Shown here piece by piece: positions 15,980-24,571 of a stretch of DNA of 43,384 nt. Position 1 is the stretch's first letter. Each line of letters starts with the position of its first letter. Origin of the DNA: a virus; IMG/VR virus record IMGVR_UViG_3300011111_000001, positions 1 through 43,384 of that record. One strand, given 5' to 3'. The notes under the pieces were generated by a model. It was given only the letters and a program-made list of their open reading frames with translations. It made no database searches and was not told the origin of the DNA. The position numbers and the translations under genes are program-made.

Positions 15980-18708
15980 TCTGCACCCCCAAGCTCGTCA
16001 ACCACGTTGCTGTAGCGAGACCTGCGCTCTTTCCTAGCCAGTGCTGCTGGCAGCTCGGCCTCTTGGGCCTTGACCTCAGACACGGCGTCACGCACCCGCT
16101 CGACGGACGAGTTAAAGCTGCCTGCGTTTATACGTATGGTGTACAGCTCGGAGCGTCCCGTCGAGTTAGCACGCCCAGTTGTGAGGTACTGTCCGTCTAG
16201 CTTCACCCGGTACACGCCGCTACCTACCGCCTCTAACGTAGCGTTGTTGCGAAGGTCCGCAGCGTCAACCGTGTCGCCGTTGAGGTACTTCGGCGCTAGT
16301 CCTGTAGTGCTAAGCGCGGCCCAGCCGTTTACGTCCGAGTAGTACATCCAGTCTTCTAAAGCGTCCTGCCTCACACCTACCGGGAGCACGGTCTCCACAC
16401 CGTTAACCTCACCGAGCACTGGGGATGCAGAGCTACCACCCAACACGTAGTTAAGCGACGCCTCGAACGCATCGGCGTCAACACCTTTGTTACCTTGGCG
16501 CGTGTGCGTCTGTACGTAATGCGCGTAGGCAGCGTCTAACGTAGTCTGCCAAGCGCTGCCGGTAGCGGCGTCGCTACCCATGGAGCCGACGAGCTGGCTT
16601 ATGCGTCCACCGAACTGGTCAACCACGTCAGCCTTGTTTAACTGCATAGCTGTCGCGTACTCCGGGTTGTTATCTATGAACGTTTGCCCGCGCACGACGT
16701 CATACGCAGCGGACCCATCGCCTCCGTGCCACAACAGCCCGGACGCGTGACCGTACACGTTACCGGCAGCGCCCAACTGCTTATACGCAGCTTGAGACAG
16801 AACTGGGCCCATGGCGTCGAATAGCGCCATCGTCTCTAGCTTAGCGTCCGGGTTGTCTCCGGCCATTACGTTTTGGTACTTATTGACTTCGGCGGGCTCA
16901 AGCGGCTTGACTTGGTTCAGCGGTACGCGCCACGTGTCACTTACCAGTTTAGCTGCCTGAGCGCGGCGGCGTACGCTGTCTTGGTCCGTTATCTCGTCGA
17001 ACTGCACGATACCGGCCTCACGTGCGTAGCCCATCATGTTGTCTTTAATCTTACGTTCAGCAGACGTCGCCAGCTTATCTAAGAACTCAGCGTCTTCGTA
17101 CGCGGCACGTCCCGGTGCGGCCACGAACTTTCCAGCTATGCCGTTGTACAGCTCGCCTATGGTGACAGACTGGTTGTCCTCCCCGTAGAACAGTCCGGGG
17201 TTGGCTTTGGCTTCACGCGGGAACACCTCTTCGGCGCTTAGCGTCTCGTCCATCTGGTACGCGCGAATAAGTGCATCCGCACCTGCGGGGCCTAGTAGGT
17301 GCGCCATGTACGTCTCAGCGTCTGACACGCCGCGCCCGAGCGAACCTTCTAGGTACGTGCGGTTATTTATGGCTAGCACAGACGCAGCTTTAGCGGACAG
17401 TACAGGGTCCGAGCGCATTGCCAGCAGCTCTTCGTCCGACATGTCCGAGCTGCCCGGTACGAGCGCGTCCCCCGCGTCCCTAACCACGTCGAGCCAAGTG
17501 CCTTTAGTGAACTGGAACAGCCCCGTGGCCGAGGACGTGGAGGCTTGCACCCCGTAGTCGCCAGAGGCCATCTCTCCGCCGTACTCTACCTTAGCGACGG
17601 TGGAGAGGTAAGACGCAGATACCTGCCCGGAGGAGTACGCGGTGGCTTCGTTCACAGCCACTTCGACTGCTTCTGGCACGTCTGACGCCCGGCTGCGCGC
17701 TTCTGCGGCTCGGGCTTTTATCTGCGTAGGGTGCTGGCCTTTATAGTTACCAAGCAACATCTGGTCTCGCGCTGTACGAGCTAGTTTGCTCGCTAGCTGC
17801 ACGTCACCAGCCTCCGTAACCTGATCGTTGGCCGCTTGGAGTTCGTCTCGCGTAACAACCTCGCCGCTGTCTGTGCGAGACGCAAGGTCGTTTACGTTTG
17901 TGCGCGCGCTGGCAACGGCAGCGGTGCGGAGCTTGGCGCGCTTACTCTCGACGCTATCTACAACGCTGTCAAAGTCCTCCGGCGTGAGCCTGCTCTGCCA
18001 GTCGTCACGCTTTAGCTCCTCTCGAAGCGCGTCCAAGTCGTCAGTAGAGCGCGCCTCGTCTAACTGACCGTCGAACCTAGCCTTAGCCACGTTTCGCGCC
18101 CATGCAGTTTTGCTGCCAGAGTTGTTAAACGCGGGGTACGTTGCTATCACATCGTTACCGAGCGCGAGCGCGTCGTCATAAGCAGACGGGTCTACGCGTA
18201 CACGGTTCTCCAGCGACGTAAGCGACACACCCACCTGCTGCTTATCGTACGCGTTGCGCCTCGCCACGGACTGCTCCGCTGCTTTGCTGAATATCTCACC
18301 CGCCCTATTGTTCCAATAGTTCCTGAACGCAACGCGCACGTCGTCGTTCTCTAGCTGGTCTGACGTTTCGTCAAGCCACGTTGAGTACGCATCGCGCGTC
18401 AGCTCCACTATGTCGCTACCGTCTTCTGCGGCTGCCTCAGACGCGCCTAGCAGCGCAGGCGTCGGGTCGTACTGGGCCTTGGCGTTAGCCAGCCCGGTCT
18501 CCAGTTCTTTCTGCTCTTTTACCTTCTCCAGCTTGTTAGCTGTTGCGGCCACTTTATACAAGGCAGACGACACGCTGGCGGCCCCCGCGCCTGCATATTG
18601 CGAGCCACTATCTAGGCTAGCCCCGCTTACACGGGACTGCGGCAGGTACGCACTAGGGCGCGCAGACGTTGCTGCTATAGAGGGTTGGGCTATCGGAATA
18701 CGTCCCAT
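15976..18708 (-). CDS. Virion-associated lytic transglycosylase / internal core protein
   Basis: This 910-aa protein is mostly helical, with a lysozyme-like transglycosylase domain set in the middle at about residues 365-500. Its signature is VAKVEYGGEM, with candidate catalytic Glu375, followed by SSATGLFQFTKGTWLDVV and later YMAHLLGPAGADALI, the usual phage SLT pattern. It should open the cell wall locally during genome entry, as the N-terminal domain of T7 gp16 does. Residues ~50-350 are charged helices suited to a core structure. The enzyme domain being central rather than N-terminal differs from T7. It starts seven bases after the gp14-like gene. Confidence 0.82.
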   Translation of the reverse strand: MGRIPIAQPSIAATSARPSAYLPQSRVSGASLDSGSQYAGAGAASVSSALYKVAATANKLEKVKEQKELETGLANAKAQYDPTPALLGASEAAAEDGSDIVELTRDAYSTWLDETSDQLENDDVRVAFRNYWNNRAGEIFSKAAEQSVARRNAYDKQQVGVSLTSLENRVRVDPSAYDDALALGNDVIATYPAFNNSGSKTAWARNVAKARFDGQLDEARSTDDLDALREELKRDDWQSRLTPEDFDSVVDSVESKRAKLRTAAVASARTNVNDLASRTDSGEVVTRDELQAANDQVTEAGDVQLASKLARTARDQMLLGNYKGQHPTQIKARAAEARSRASDVPEAVEVAVNEATAYSSGQVSASYLSTVAKVEYGGEMASGDYGVQASTSSATGLFQFTKGTWLDVVRDAGDALVPGSSDMSDEELLAMRSDPVLSAKAASVLAINNRTYLEGSLGRGVSDAETYMAHLLGPAGADALIRAYQMDETLSAEEVFPREAKANPGLFYGEDNQSVTIGELYNGIAGKFVAAPGRAAYEDAEFLDKLATSAERKIKDNMMGYAREAGIVQFDEITDQDSVRRRAQAAKLVSDTWRVPLNQVKPLEPAEVNKYQNVMAGDNPDAKLETMALFDAMGPVLSQAAYKQLGAAGNVYGHASGLLWHGGDGSAAYDVVRGQTFIDNNPEYATAMQLNKADVVDQFGGRISQLVGSMGSDAATGSAWQTTLDAAYAHYVQTHTRQGNKGVDADAFEASLNYVLGGSSASPVLGEVNGVETVLPVGVRQDALEDWMYYSDVNGWAALSTTGLAPKYLNGDTVDAADLRNNATLEAVGSGVYRVKLDGQYLTTGRANSTGRSELYTIRINAGSFNSSVERVRDAVSEVKAQEAELPAALARKERRSRYSNVVDELGGAE

Positions 18709-18715
18709 GGATCAC

Positions 18716-19237
18716 CTACTCATAACCAGCGGCTATAGAAGCGCCGCCTATGGCCTCCCCGGCCATTTTGTAATAGCTCGCGGAGCGGGCGGCCTTGCCA
18801 CGGGCCCTCGCCGCCTGAGCCTCGAAACCTGCGGTGTTGTAGTCGTCTTGGAGCCCGAGAACCTGTAGCGCGCTTTCGTAACCGGCCATATCGCCTTGGT
18901 ACTCTATGCGCTGCGCGTCCAGCTCACCGGCTATAGCTGCGTCTTCCACCACCTGTAGCGGCGTACCTGCCATGTCGAAACCGGACGCTCCGTAGTATGA
19001 GCGTATCGACGCGAGCCTGCGGCGCACCTCGCCACGTTTCTCCGAGGCGTCGATACGGTACTGCTCGGCGGTTAGCCGCTGCTTAGTTTGAGCTATCTCT
19101 TGGTTGCGTTTGGATACCGCTTGGTTGTACTCAGCCGCGTTGGCAGCGGTCTCGGCCTGCGCTTGCGCCGCCATGCCCTGCTGGTTCGCAGATAGCACCC
19201 CTAGAACTGTTGCGGCTACTGCTGCATATACTGCCAT
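18716..19237 (-). CDS. Internal core protein, T7 gp14-like
   Basis: The 173-aa protein begins with a hydrophobic stretch (VYAAVAATVLGVLSANQQG), then an Ala/Gln/Glu-rich helix with EYNQAVSKRNQEIAQ and YRIDASEKRGEVRRRLASIR, and the motif SGFDMAGTPLQVVEDAA. This is the familiar pattern of small podovirus internal virion proteins that form the outer-membrane pore of the ejectosome. It lies just ahead of the transglycosylase gene and overlaps the preceding stop by one base. Function is inferred from family resemblance and gene order. Confidence 0.8.
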   Translation of the reverse strand: MAVYAAVAATVLGVLSANQQGMAAQAQAETAANAAEYNQAVSKRNQEIAQTKQRLTAEQYRIDASEKRGEVRRRLASIRSYYGASGFDMAGTPLQVVEDAAIAGELDAQRIEYQGDMAGYESALQVLGLQDDYNTAGFEAQAARARGKAARSASYYKMAGEAIGGASIAAGYE

Positions 19238-19671
19238 TACTTGTGCCTCACGTACGTTACGGCCTCGACGCCGAGCTCAGCATACGAAACGTCCAACCCG
19301 GCTTTACTCGGTCCCGGCTTGAAACCCAAAATCTGGACCCACCGTTCGCCTTCGGGGAAGCCCGTCATAACTGCCGTCTCAAACCGGGCTGCGGGGAACA
19401 TCCGCATGAGCGCCTGACAGCGCCTAGTGACGGGTATAATGGACGATCCTATGTGTTTTGACAAGAGGGCCCAGACTATAGCGGTGTGCGCGTCAAAAGC
19501 CAGTATACCGGCGCACGCTACGCACCTCCCGTCTTTAAAGGCGCTGTACGCGGCTGTGCCTTCTAGGTAGTCTTGTACTGCTGGTTCACTTAAGAAGGCG
19601 ACGTCCACGCTTTGCGCCGGTTGGGGGTCAACGCATTTAACGTGTCCTCCCTTAAAGCGTGTAAGTATCAT
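19237..19671 (-). CDS. T7 gp13-like virion protein with GNAT-like fold (DUF2833)
   Basis: This 144-aa protein resembles the DUF2833 family that includes T7 gp13, which has an acetyltransferase-like fold. Supporting segments are the central CAGILAFDAHTAIVWALLS strand-turn region, RRCQALMRMFPAARFET, and the C-terminal GERWVQILGFKPG, which matches the end of a GNAT domain. Whether it binds acetyl-CoA is unknown; in T7 the protein helps virion assembly. It sits between tail tube protein B and the gp14-like gene, the same order as in T7. It starts four bases after the upstream stop. Confidence 0.75.
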   Translation of the reverse strand: MILTRFKGGHVKCVDPQPAQSVDVAFLSEPAVQDYLEGTAAYSAFKDGRCVACAGILAFDAHTAIVWALLSKHIGSSIIPVTRRCQALMRMFPAARFETAVMTGFPEGERWVQILGFKPGPSKAGLDVSYAELGVEAVTYVRHK

Positions 19672-19674
19672 GTG

Positions 19675-22383
19675 CTATCCGTCCTGTGTGTGCATCTGTG
19701 GCATTATGGATATTAGGTTAAACGGCAGGGGCAACGTTTGCCTGACGGCCACCGTACCGCGCTTGCTGTAGCCCGCGTCCACGGCGATGGGCTCCGTTAT
19801 GCCGGAGCGCAGCTCGTTGGTTTCCATCTCGCTGTAAGGGGCCTCGTCGTAGTTTATGGCGTCCCACACGAAGGCTTTATTAACCTCGTCCCACAGCCCG
19901 ACTTCACCTCCATAGGTGTCCCACACTTCCATGCGCACCTGCTGCATGCGTTTAGACTTACCTTGCGCTGTGCCGCTGGCAGAGCCCGCGTCTATGCGCG
20001 ACGTCTCAAGCTCGGACGTATACTGCAACCCGACCACTACGTCAGTGGCTTCCTGCGGCAACTCTATGGCCCCGCCTTCTACAGTTATAGGGTCGAACGG
20101 CACGCCGTCCATCAGACCAACTACAGCTTCCCCCTCAAGGTGGCCGAGACCGTACACGACCGCCTGCGGTGCGCCAAAGGTGCCAGACAGCCCACAGTCT
20201 ACGAACTTAGCGTCGTTAACCTCGCTGTCAAAGTCCCAGAACGGGCTAAGGCGCTCTATGTACCTGCGCTCAACCTCGCCTACAGTGCGCTTAACGACCA
20301 TCCACAGTATGTCCTGCCTTTCGTCGTTAGACGGTATGACGGCTATACTTTCGACTTGACCGCCGACGTCTTGCCGGTGCCACCCTACTACATTCTCGTC
20401 CCGGTTGTATGTTAGCCCCGCGAGCTTACCGCTGTCCTGCCTCAGCCATACTATACTGTGAGGCTCCGCAGCGTAGTCTATGTCTGCGAACCTGTCGCTA
20501 CCTATGTGCGACGCAAAAATAGACATGGACGGCGCTTTATAGCCGTCAACCTCGTACACGTAGGCTAGCTCTCGCACTTGCCTGCGCGCTCGCTGTACGT
20601 ATAGCACCTGCTTATCTATCGCGACGCCCTGTATATCGGCAGACCCACGCTTCGTGCTACGACGTGCGCGTATGTTAGTTGGGCCGATAGACTTCTGCGT
20701 GTCCGGCGCGGTAACAGTCCACTCGCCGCTACCAGTCCCTATAAGTATCGCCTGCTCGTCCGTCTCCAGCCAGCGTATGCGAGCCAGCTTGCGCGAGCGC
20801 AATTTAACGTTTATGGCGCTATCGTCTAGCACCTCCCCTAGGTAGTCAGCTTCGCGCATCGTTTCATACGCGCCCTGCACGGAGCCCACCAACGTATCCG
20901 GCGACCCAGCGGAGCCACCCATGAACATACGGTCGTCGTAGAATATGCCGCACGTAGGCCACCCGGTAGTGTCGGACCATATGCCTAGCTTCCAGCGCGA
21001 TAGCGCGTCTGTGTTGGGGAACGCTGCGTCTTCGATAGTGCCTTCTATCTCGGTCGTGGAGTTGACAGCCGTTATACGGTACGGACGCCATATTGTGTCT
21101 GTGCCCTGCACCCGTACGAGCCGCCCGACGTCTGTGCTAACGAAACCGGAACCACCGTTCACCCCGGCTGTGCCGCTGGCCGTCAGCGTTACTGTTGACG
21201 ACGCTTGAGACATTATGACCAGTGCGGCTACGCGCGGCTTGATGTTCCCGTTACGCGTGCACGCGCTTATGTTTAAGCGGTACTGTGTGTAGCTAGTTTC
21301 GTTGTTAAGCTCGAACAGCAGCGACCTGCCGCCGTCGTACAGGACGTAGCCGGACCTAGCGTCCAAGACCACCCAGTCAGACCCGTCGTAGCCCTCGAAC
21401 GTCCAATCCCCCGGCGCGAAGTCGTCATACGCGTACGAGGTGTTTGTGTTGTTCTTGGCTAGGTATATGCTGTACGACTTAGCGGCGAACGCAGTAGTTG
21501 GCGTGAATATAAGTATGCCGCTTTGGTCTACGTTGCTCTCCCAGAAGGTGCTCTTGTCCTCGTCAAACGCGTTAGCCGGAGTGTTCCCGGTAGAGTTGCT
21601 GCTAGCGCTGGCTGTGCCTAGCGCGTTCGTTGACGCGTTTCCGGTTGCGTCTGGGGTTAGCGTAACCCCGTCTTCGTTCTCTTCGTCGTACGGCCCGTCC
21701 ACGAACTCTATGTCCGTAAGCGTCCAGTTAGTCGCCCCGAAGCGCGCTAGTTTCTTTGGACGGTAGCCGTCACAGAACAAGTACAAGACGTCAACAGACT
21801 GTATGACGCGTACTTTAGAAACGTCCTCTTCTTGGTACTCAGCGTCCACGTGGTACACGCGGGCCACGGTCGCGCCTGACACGTCTAACGCTTCTGGGTT
21901 ACTGTACGTGGCGTCCAGCGTGTACTCGTCACCGGATACCGCCGTGACGCCGCATACGACGCCATTCAGGTTAAGTGAGGCTGGCAGCCCCGCTAGCGCA
22001 ACTTGGTCGCCAACGGACGCCGCCAACCCGGCAGCTTCTACGACAAATGGGTCGTCGTCAACCACGGACGACACAGATACTGCGGTGTACGTCAACAACC
22101 CCTGCTCGTCTATGAACCTTATACGCCCCTCTGCTATCTCAACAATCTGCGCCTGTTCGTTGTTAAACTCGAACGGCACTATAGCGGACTTCTTAGCCTC
22201 GTCGTAAACAGGCTGGACGAACACCGTACCAGACCTACGTAGCATAGGCCCTTGCTGCGTGGGTACGAAGTTCAGCATATAGCGCATGGACGCTGGGTAT
22301 TTGTCCCAGTCCGTGCGGCCCTGCATCAGTACGGATATTTCGCCAGCGTTGCCTGAGCGTATGATCGGTTCGACTTTTACCAT
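19675..22383 (-). CDS. Tail tubular protein B (nozzle), T7 gp12-like, with inserted discoidin-like domain
   Basis: The 902-aa protein forms the tail nozzle. Family features are the N-terminal GEISVLMQGRTDWDKYPASM and RYMLNFVPTQQGPMLRRSG, and the C-terminal RIDAGSASGTAQGKSKRM and GYSKRGTVAVRQTLPLPFNLI. Residues ~250-392 hold an extra beta-rich unit (NAFDEDKSTFWESN, WTFEGYDGSDWVVLDARSG, YTQYRLNISA) that reads like an F5/8 type C (discoidin) carbohydrate-binding domain, with the expected Trp and Asp positions. T7 gp12 is about 800 aa, so this fits an insertion. The start lies one base after the gp11-like gene. Confidence 0.9.
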   Translation of the reverse strand: MVKVEPIIRSGNAGEISVLMQGRTDWDKYPASMRYMLNFVPTQQGPMLRRSGTVFVQPVYDEAKKSAIVPFEFNNEQAQIVEIAEGRIRFIDEQGLLTYTAVSVSSVVDDDPFVVEAAGLAASVGDQVALAGLPASLNLNGVVCGVTAVSGDEYTLDATYSNPEALDVSGATVARVYHVDAEYQEEDVSKVRVIQSVDVLYLFCDGYRPKKLARFGATNWTLTDIEFVDGPYDEENEDGVTLTPDATGNASTNALGTASASSNSTGNTPANAFDEDKSTFWESNVDQSGILIFTPTTAFAAKSYSIYLAKNNTNTSYAYDDFAPGDWTFEGYDGSDWVVLDARSGYVLYDGGRSLLFELNNETSYTQYRLNISACTRNGNIKPRVAALVIMSQASSTVTLTASGTAGVNGGSGFVSTDVGRLVRVQGTDTIWRPYRITAVNSTTEIEGTIEDAAFPNTDALSRWKLGIWSDTTGWPTCGIFYDDRMFMGGSAGSPDTLVGSVQGAYETMREADYLGEVLDDSAINVKLRSRKLARIRWLETDEQAILIGTGSGEWTVTAPDTQKSIGPTNIRARRSTKRGSADIQGVAIDKQVLYVQRARRQVRELAYVYEVDGYKAPSMSIFASHIGSDRFADIDYAAEPHSIVWLRQDSGKLAGLTYNRDENVVGWHRQDVGGQVESIAVIPSNDERQDILWMVVKRTVGEVERRYIERLSPFWDFDSEVNDAKFVDCGLSGTFGAPQAVVYGLGHLEGEAVVGLMDGVPFDPITVEGGAIELPQEATDVVVGLQYTSELETSRIDAGSASGTAQGKSKRMQQVRMEVWDTYGGEVGLWDEVNKAFVWDAINYDEAPYSEMETNELRSGITEPIAVDAGYSKRGTVAVRQTLPLPFNLISIMPQMHTQDG

Positions 22384-22384
22384 G

Positions 22385-22978
22385 TCAACCTACCCAGCGG
22401 TTAGTTACCCAGCTAAACGCCTCAGCGTTGCCTTCGTCTTCTTCGTCGGATACGTCGCCGCTGCCAGCCACCATGGAGTTGGTCTTACGTGCCAACTTAA
22501 CCGCGTCGGCGTACATAGCTTTCGCCTCGGCCTTCTTCGAGTTAGATTGCGTTATAAGCTCCGCGCACTCGACGGCTACCCGGCACGCTAGCACGTCCGC
22601 AAACATAGGGTCGAACTGGCTTTCTGGCCTATTTATCACGAACTCCACCGTGAGCTCAGGATGGCGCGACCATAGGTACGCCCCGCGCTGCACCCAGTCG
22701 GTTGACTTCTGGCGCACCGGACGCAGCGCGTCGTTCGGCATAGAGTACGCGTACGAGCGCTCTGGGTCCGTCTGGCCGCTTGTGGGTTCGGTGGGGGTTA
22801 GCTTGCGCAGCTCAAGCGCGAAGCGCCAACGGTTGGCGCATAGCTCCATCTCTTTCCAGAACGGGTAGCCTTCGGCGCAGTGCCGCTCTAAAGAGGACTT
22901 AGGGGGTGATATGCCAGATATGCGCGAGGCCGCCAGCTTTGACAGGCCAAGGTTGATAACCTTAACACTGGTGGACAT
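22385..22978 (-). CDS. Tail tubular protein A (adaptor), T7 gp11-like
   Basis: The 197-aa protein connects portal to nozzle. It has the family's N-terminal pattern, VKVINLGLSKLAASRI, then ERHCAEGYPFWKEMELCANRWRFA (given as ERHCAEGYPF and ANRWRFALEL), YSMPNDALRPVR, and a C-terminal helical region KAEAKAMYADAVKLARK. Length agrees with gp11-type adaptors. It is followed immediately by the gp12-like gene, as in other podoviruses. An acidic loop (SDEEDEGNAEA) precedes the C-terminus. Confidence 0.88.
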   Translation of the reverse strand: MSTSVKVINLGLSKLAASRISGISPPKSSLERHCAEGYPFWKEMELCANRWRFALELRKLTPTEPTSGQTDPERSYAYSMPNDALRPVRQKSTDWVQRGAYLWSRHPELTVEFVINRPESQFDPMFADVLACRVAVECAELITQSNSKKAEAKAMYADAVKLARKTNSMVAGSGDVSDEEDEGNAEAFSWVTNRWVG

Positions 22979-22999
22979 GGCGGCCTCCCGCTTTAGGTG

Positions 23000-23458
23000 T
23001 TATTCGTACAGGTACGCAATGTACCCTTCGATGGTCGCAGCGTCCGGTACCGCCGCGTCGTTCACTTGCGCGGTGATAACCACGCCTTCGCGTGAGTAGA
23101 TGTCGAACTTGATACTGGTACCAAGCGCGGCACCGGCCACGGCGTTTTCGACGTCGATGTTCGCAGCAAGAGCGTCAAGGTCTTCGGCTTCGAGGGTGCC
23201 GTCAGCCTTGGTGTTGTACGCACGATGTCCGAAGTCGAGGGTGCGGGCAGCCCCCATAGCGGACGTCGAATAGCGAGACAAGCCCGGAAGTACGCGAACG
23301 TTACCGGGCGGGAGCTTGCACAGGTCAGCGGTGCTACCCGCGTCGCCCGCACCAACCTGCGTGAAGCTAAAGTACGCGAAGCGCAGCTTAGCATGACGGG
23401 ACATGACCGGGATCGTGCCGCCGCTCATTTCCACGCTGTTCTGTTCAGTAACAGCCAT
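23000..23458 (-). CDS. Capsid-adjacent structural protein (possible decoration protein)
   Basis: This 152-aa protein is encoded right after the major capsid gene and has a strong AGGAGG ribosome site seven bases before its ATG. Its codons are of the same optimised type as the capsid gene, suggesting high expression. Sequence is beta-rich (LRFAYFSFTQVGAGDAG, CKLPPGNVRVLPGLSRY) with an IKFDIYSREGVVITAQV strand near the end. Similar proteins occur at this locus in other podoviruses. A head-decoration or head-completion role is inferred from position and codon bias. No family name is claimed. Confidence 0.72.
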   Translation of the reverse strand: MAVTEQNSVEMSGGTIPVMSRHAKLRFAYFSFTQVGAGDAGSTADLCKLPPGNVRVLPGLSRYSTSAMGAARTLDFGHRAYNTKADGTLEAEDLDALAANIDVENAVAGAALGTSIKFDIYSREGVVITAQVNDAAVPDAATIEGYIAYLYE

Positions 23459-23496
23459 AGTATCCTCCTACATGTGCTGTTGTTACGTAGCATCAA

Positions 23497-23513
23497 GCGC
23501 ACAGCCTGTGCGC
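23497..23513. repeat. Perfect 8-bp inverted repeat after the capsid gene
   Basis: GCGCACAG and CTGTGCGC are separated by one base, directly beyond the capsid stop codon on the minus strand. No T-tract follows on the minus strand. It may be an mRNA processing or stabilising hairpin rather than a terminator. Confidence 0.6.
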
Positions 23514-23519
23514 CGCGTC

Positions 23520-24446
23520 TTACGACACAGCGCGCAGGGTCTGTAGCTGGAACACTTTGTCTTCTTCGAGACGCGTAGCGCCTACGGTGAAGGTGGCGTG
23601 GATTTGCTTGATGTTGTTCTTGTCAGCACGGTTGCCGATGGTGATTGTCAAGTCTTCCCACTTACCCATGTGCATGCCGTCCATCACCCAAACCGGAAGG
23701 TTACGGATCATGTTCGTGCTGACGATCTCTTGCGGGATCGACTTGCCACTTAGGTTATCACCACGGTCTTCGTACGGAATGAACGTAAAGCCCATGAAGC
23801 GCGAGATTTCGCCGTCCACCAGCGGCTTGACCGCGTTGTAGTCGGAGTTCGTTGCCTGCGTTTCGCCGAGAAGATCGTCGATCTCGTCTGCGGTAACGGC
23901 GATCATAGGCTTCGCTGTACGTAGGTCGAGGTGGCGTTTCTTCATAAGCTTGCGCACTGCACGCAGCTTGGCGACTGTCAGCCCGGCAGAGCCGTGCACG
24001 ACTTGGTTTGCAGACTTGAATGAGCTGTCGGTGGTGCCGTCCTTGCCAGTCTTAGCGACGGCGAAGAACTTGCCCATGACGACTTCATCCATCTTACGCG
24101 CCGCAGCTTCACGCATGCGTTCGGCGTAAGGGCTGGTCGGATCGTAGATCATTTTCAGCGTGTCGAGACGATCAACCAATACAGCGCAGTCGTACTCAGT
24201 GCCCACGACCCAACGTTGGGTGTGTTCGAGCTGAGTGAGCTGGGTGTCGCTGTACGGGGTGTCGCGCTCGACAAATTCAACCGGACCGATGAAATTGACG
24301 ACCTGCGCCTTTTCACCCGTGTATCCGCTTGAGGTAACGTACGGGTACAGGATGCCGCCCTGCTTGTCGAGCAGTGCCTGTACGTTGGCCGTGTACATCT
24401 TAACGTGATGTTCCGGCACACTGTAGGTTGCAAGCGTTTCAGCCAT
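23520..24446 (-). CDS. Major capsid protein
   Basis: The 308-aa protein builds the head shell. It lies between scaffold and head-tail genes, and its sequence fits a HK97-fold podovirus capsid protein (FIGPVEFVERDTPY, SQ-type segment YSDTQLTQLEHTQRWV, DEVVMGKFFAVAKTG, LRAVRKLMKKRHLDL, FTFIPYEDRG). Almost every Ile codon is ATC and none is ATA, unlike the replication genes, as expected for the most abundant phage protein. It has its own upstream intergenic space with a hairpin, which may adjust capsid versus scaffold levels. No maturation protease is encoded nearby. Confidence 0.92.
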   Translation of the reverse strand: MAETLATYSVPEHHVKMYTANVQALLDKQGGILYPYVTSSGYTGEKAQVVNFIGPVEFVERDTPYSDTQLTQLEHTQRWVVGTEYDCAVLVDRLDTLKMIYDPTSPYAERMREAAARKMDEVVMGKFFAVAKTGKDGTTDSSFKSANQVVHGSAGLTVAKLRAVRKLMKKRHLDLRTAKPMIAVTADEIDDLLGETQATNSDYNAVKPLVDGEISRFMGFTFIPYEDRGDNLSGKSIPQEIVSTNMIRNLPVWVMDGMHMGKWEDLTITIGNRADKNNIKQIHATFTVGATRLEEDKVFQLQTLRAVS

Positions 24447-24512
24447 GATAATACCCCTGAAAGGTGACAGGTGACGAGGGGTGTTCGCGCTCGCGGCCCT
24501 CAGTGTGTAAAA

Positions 24513-24535
24513 GGGAGCCGAACATATCGGCTCCC
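24513..24535 (-). terminator. Hairpin with T-tract between scaffold and capsid genes
   Basis: A perfect 9-bp stem (GGGAGCCGA / TCGGCTCCC) with a 5-base loop is followed on the minus strand by TTTTAC. It lies 37 bases after the scaffold stop and 66 bases before the capsid start. It is likely a partial terminator or a 3'-end stabiliser for scaffold mRNA. Confidence 0.72.
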
Positions 24536-24571
24536 CGTAAACTACGCGTTAGCTAGATCGGTGTCAAGCGC

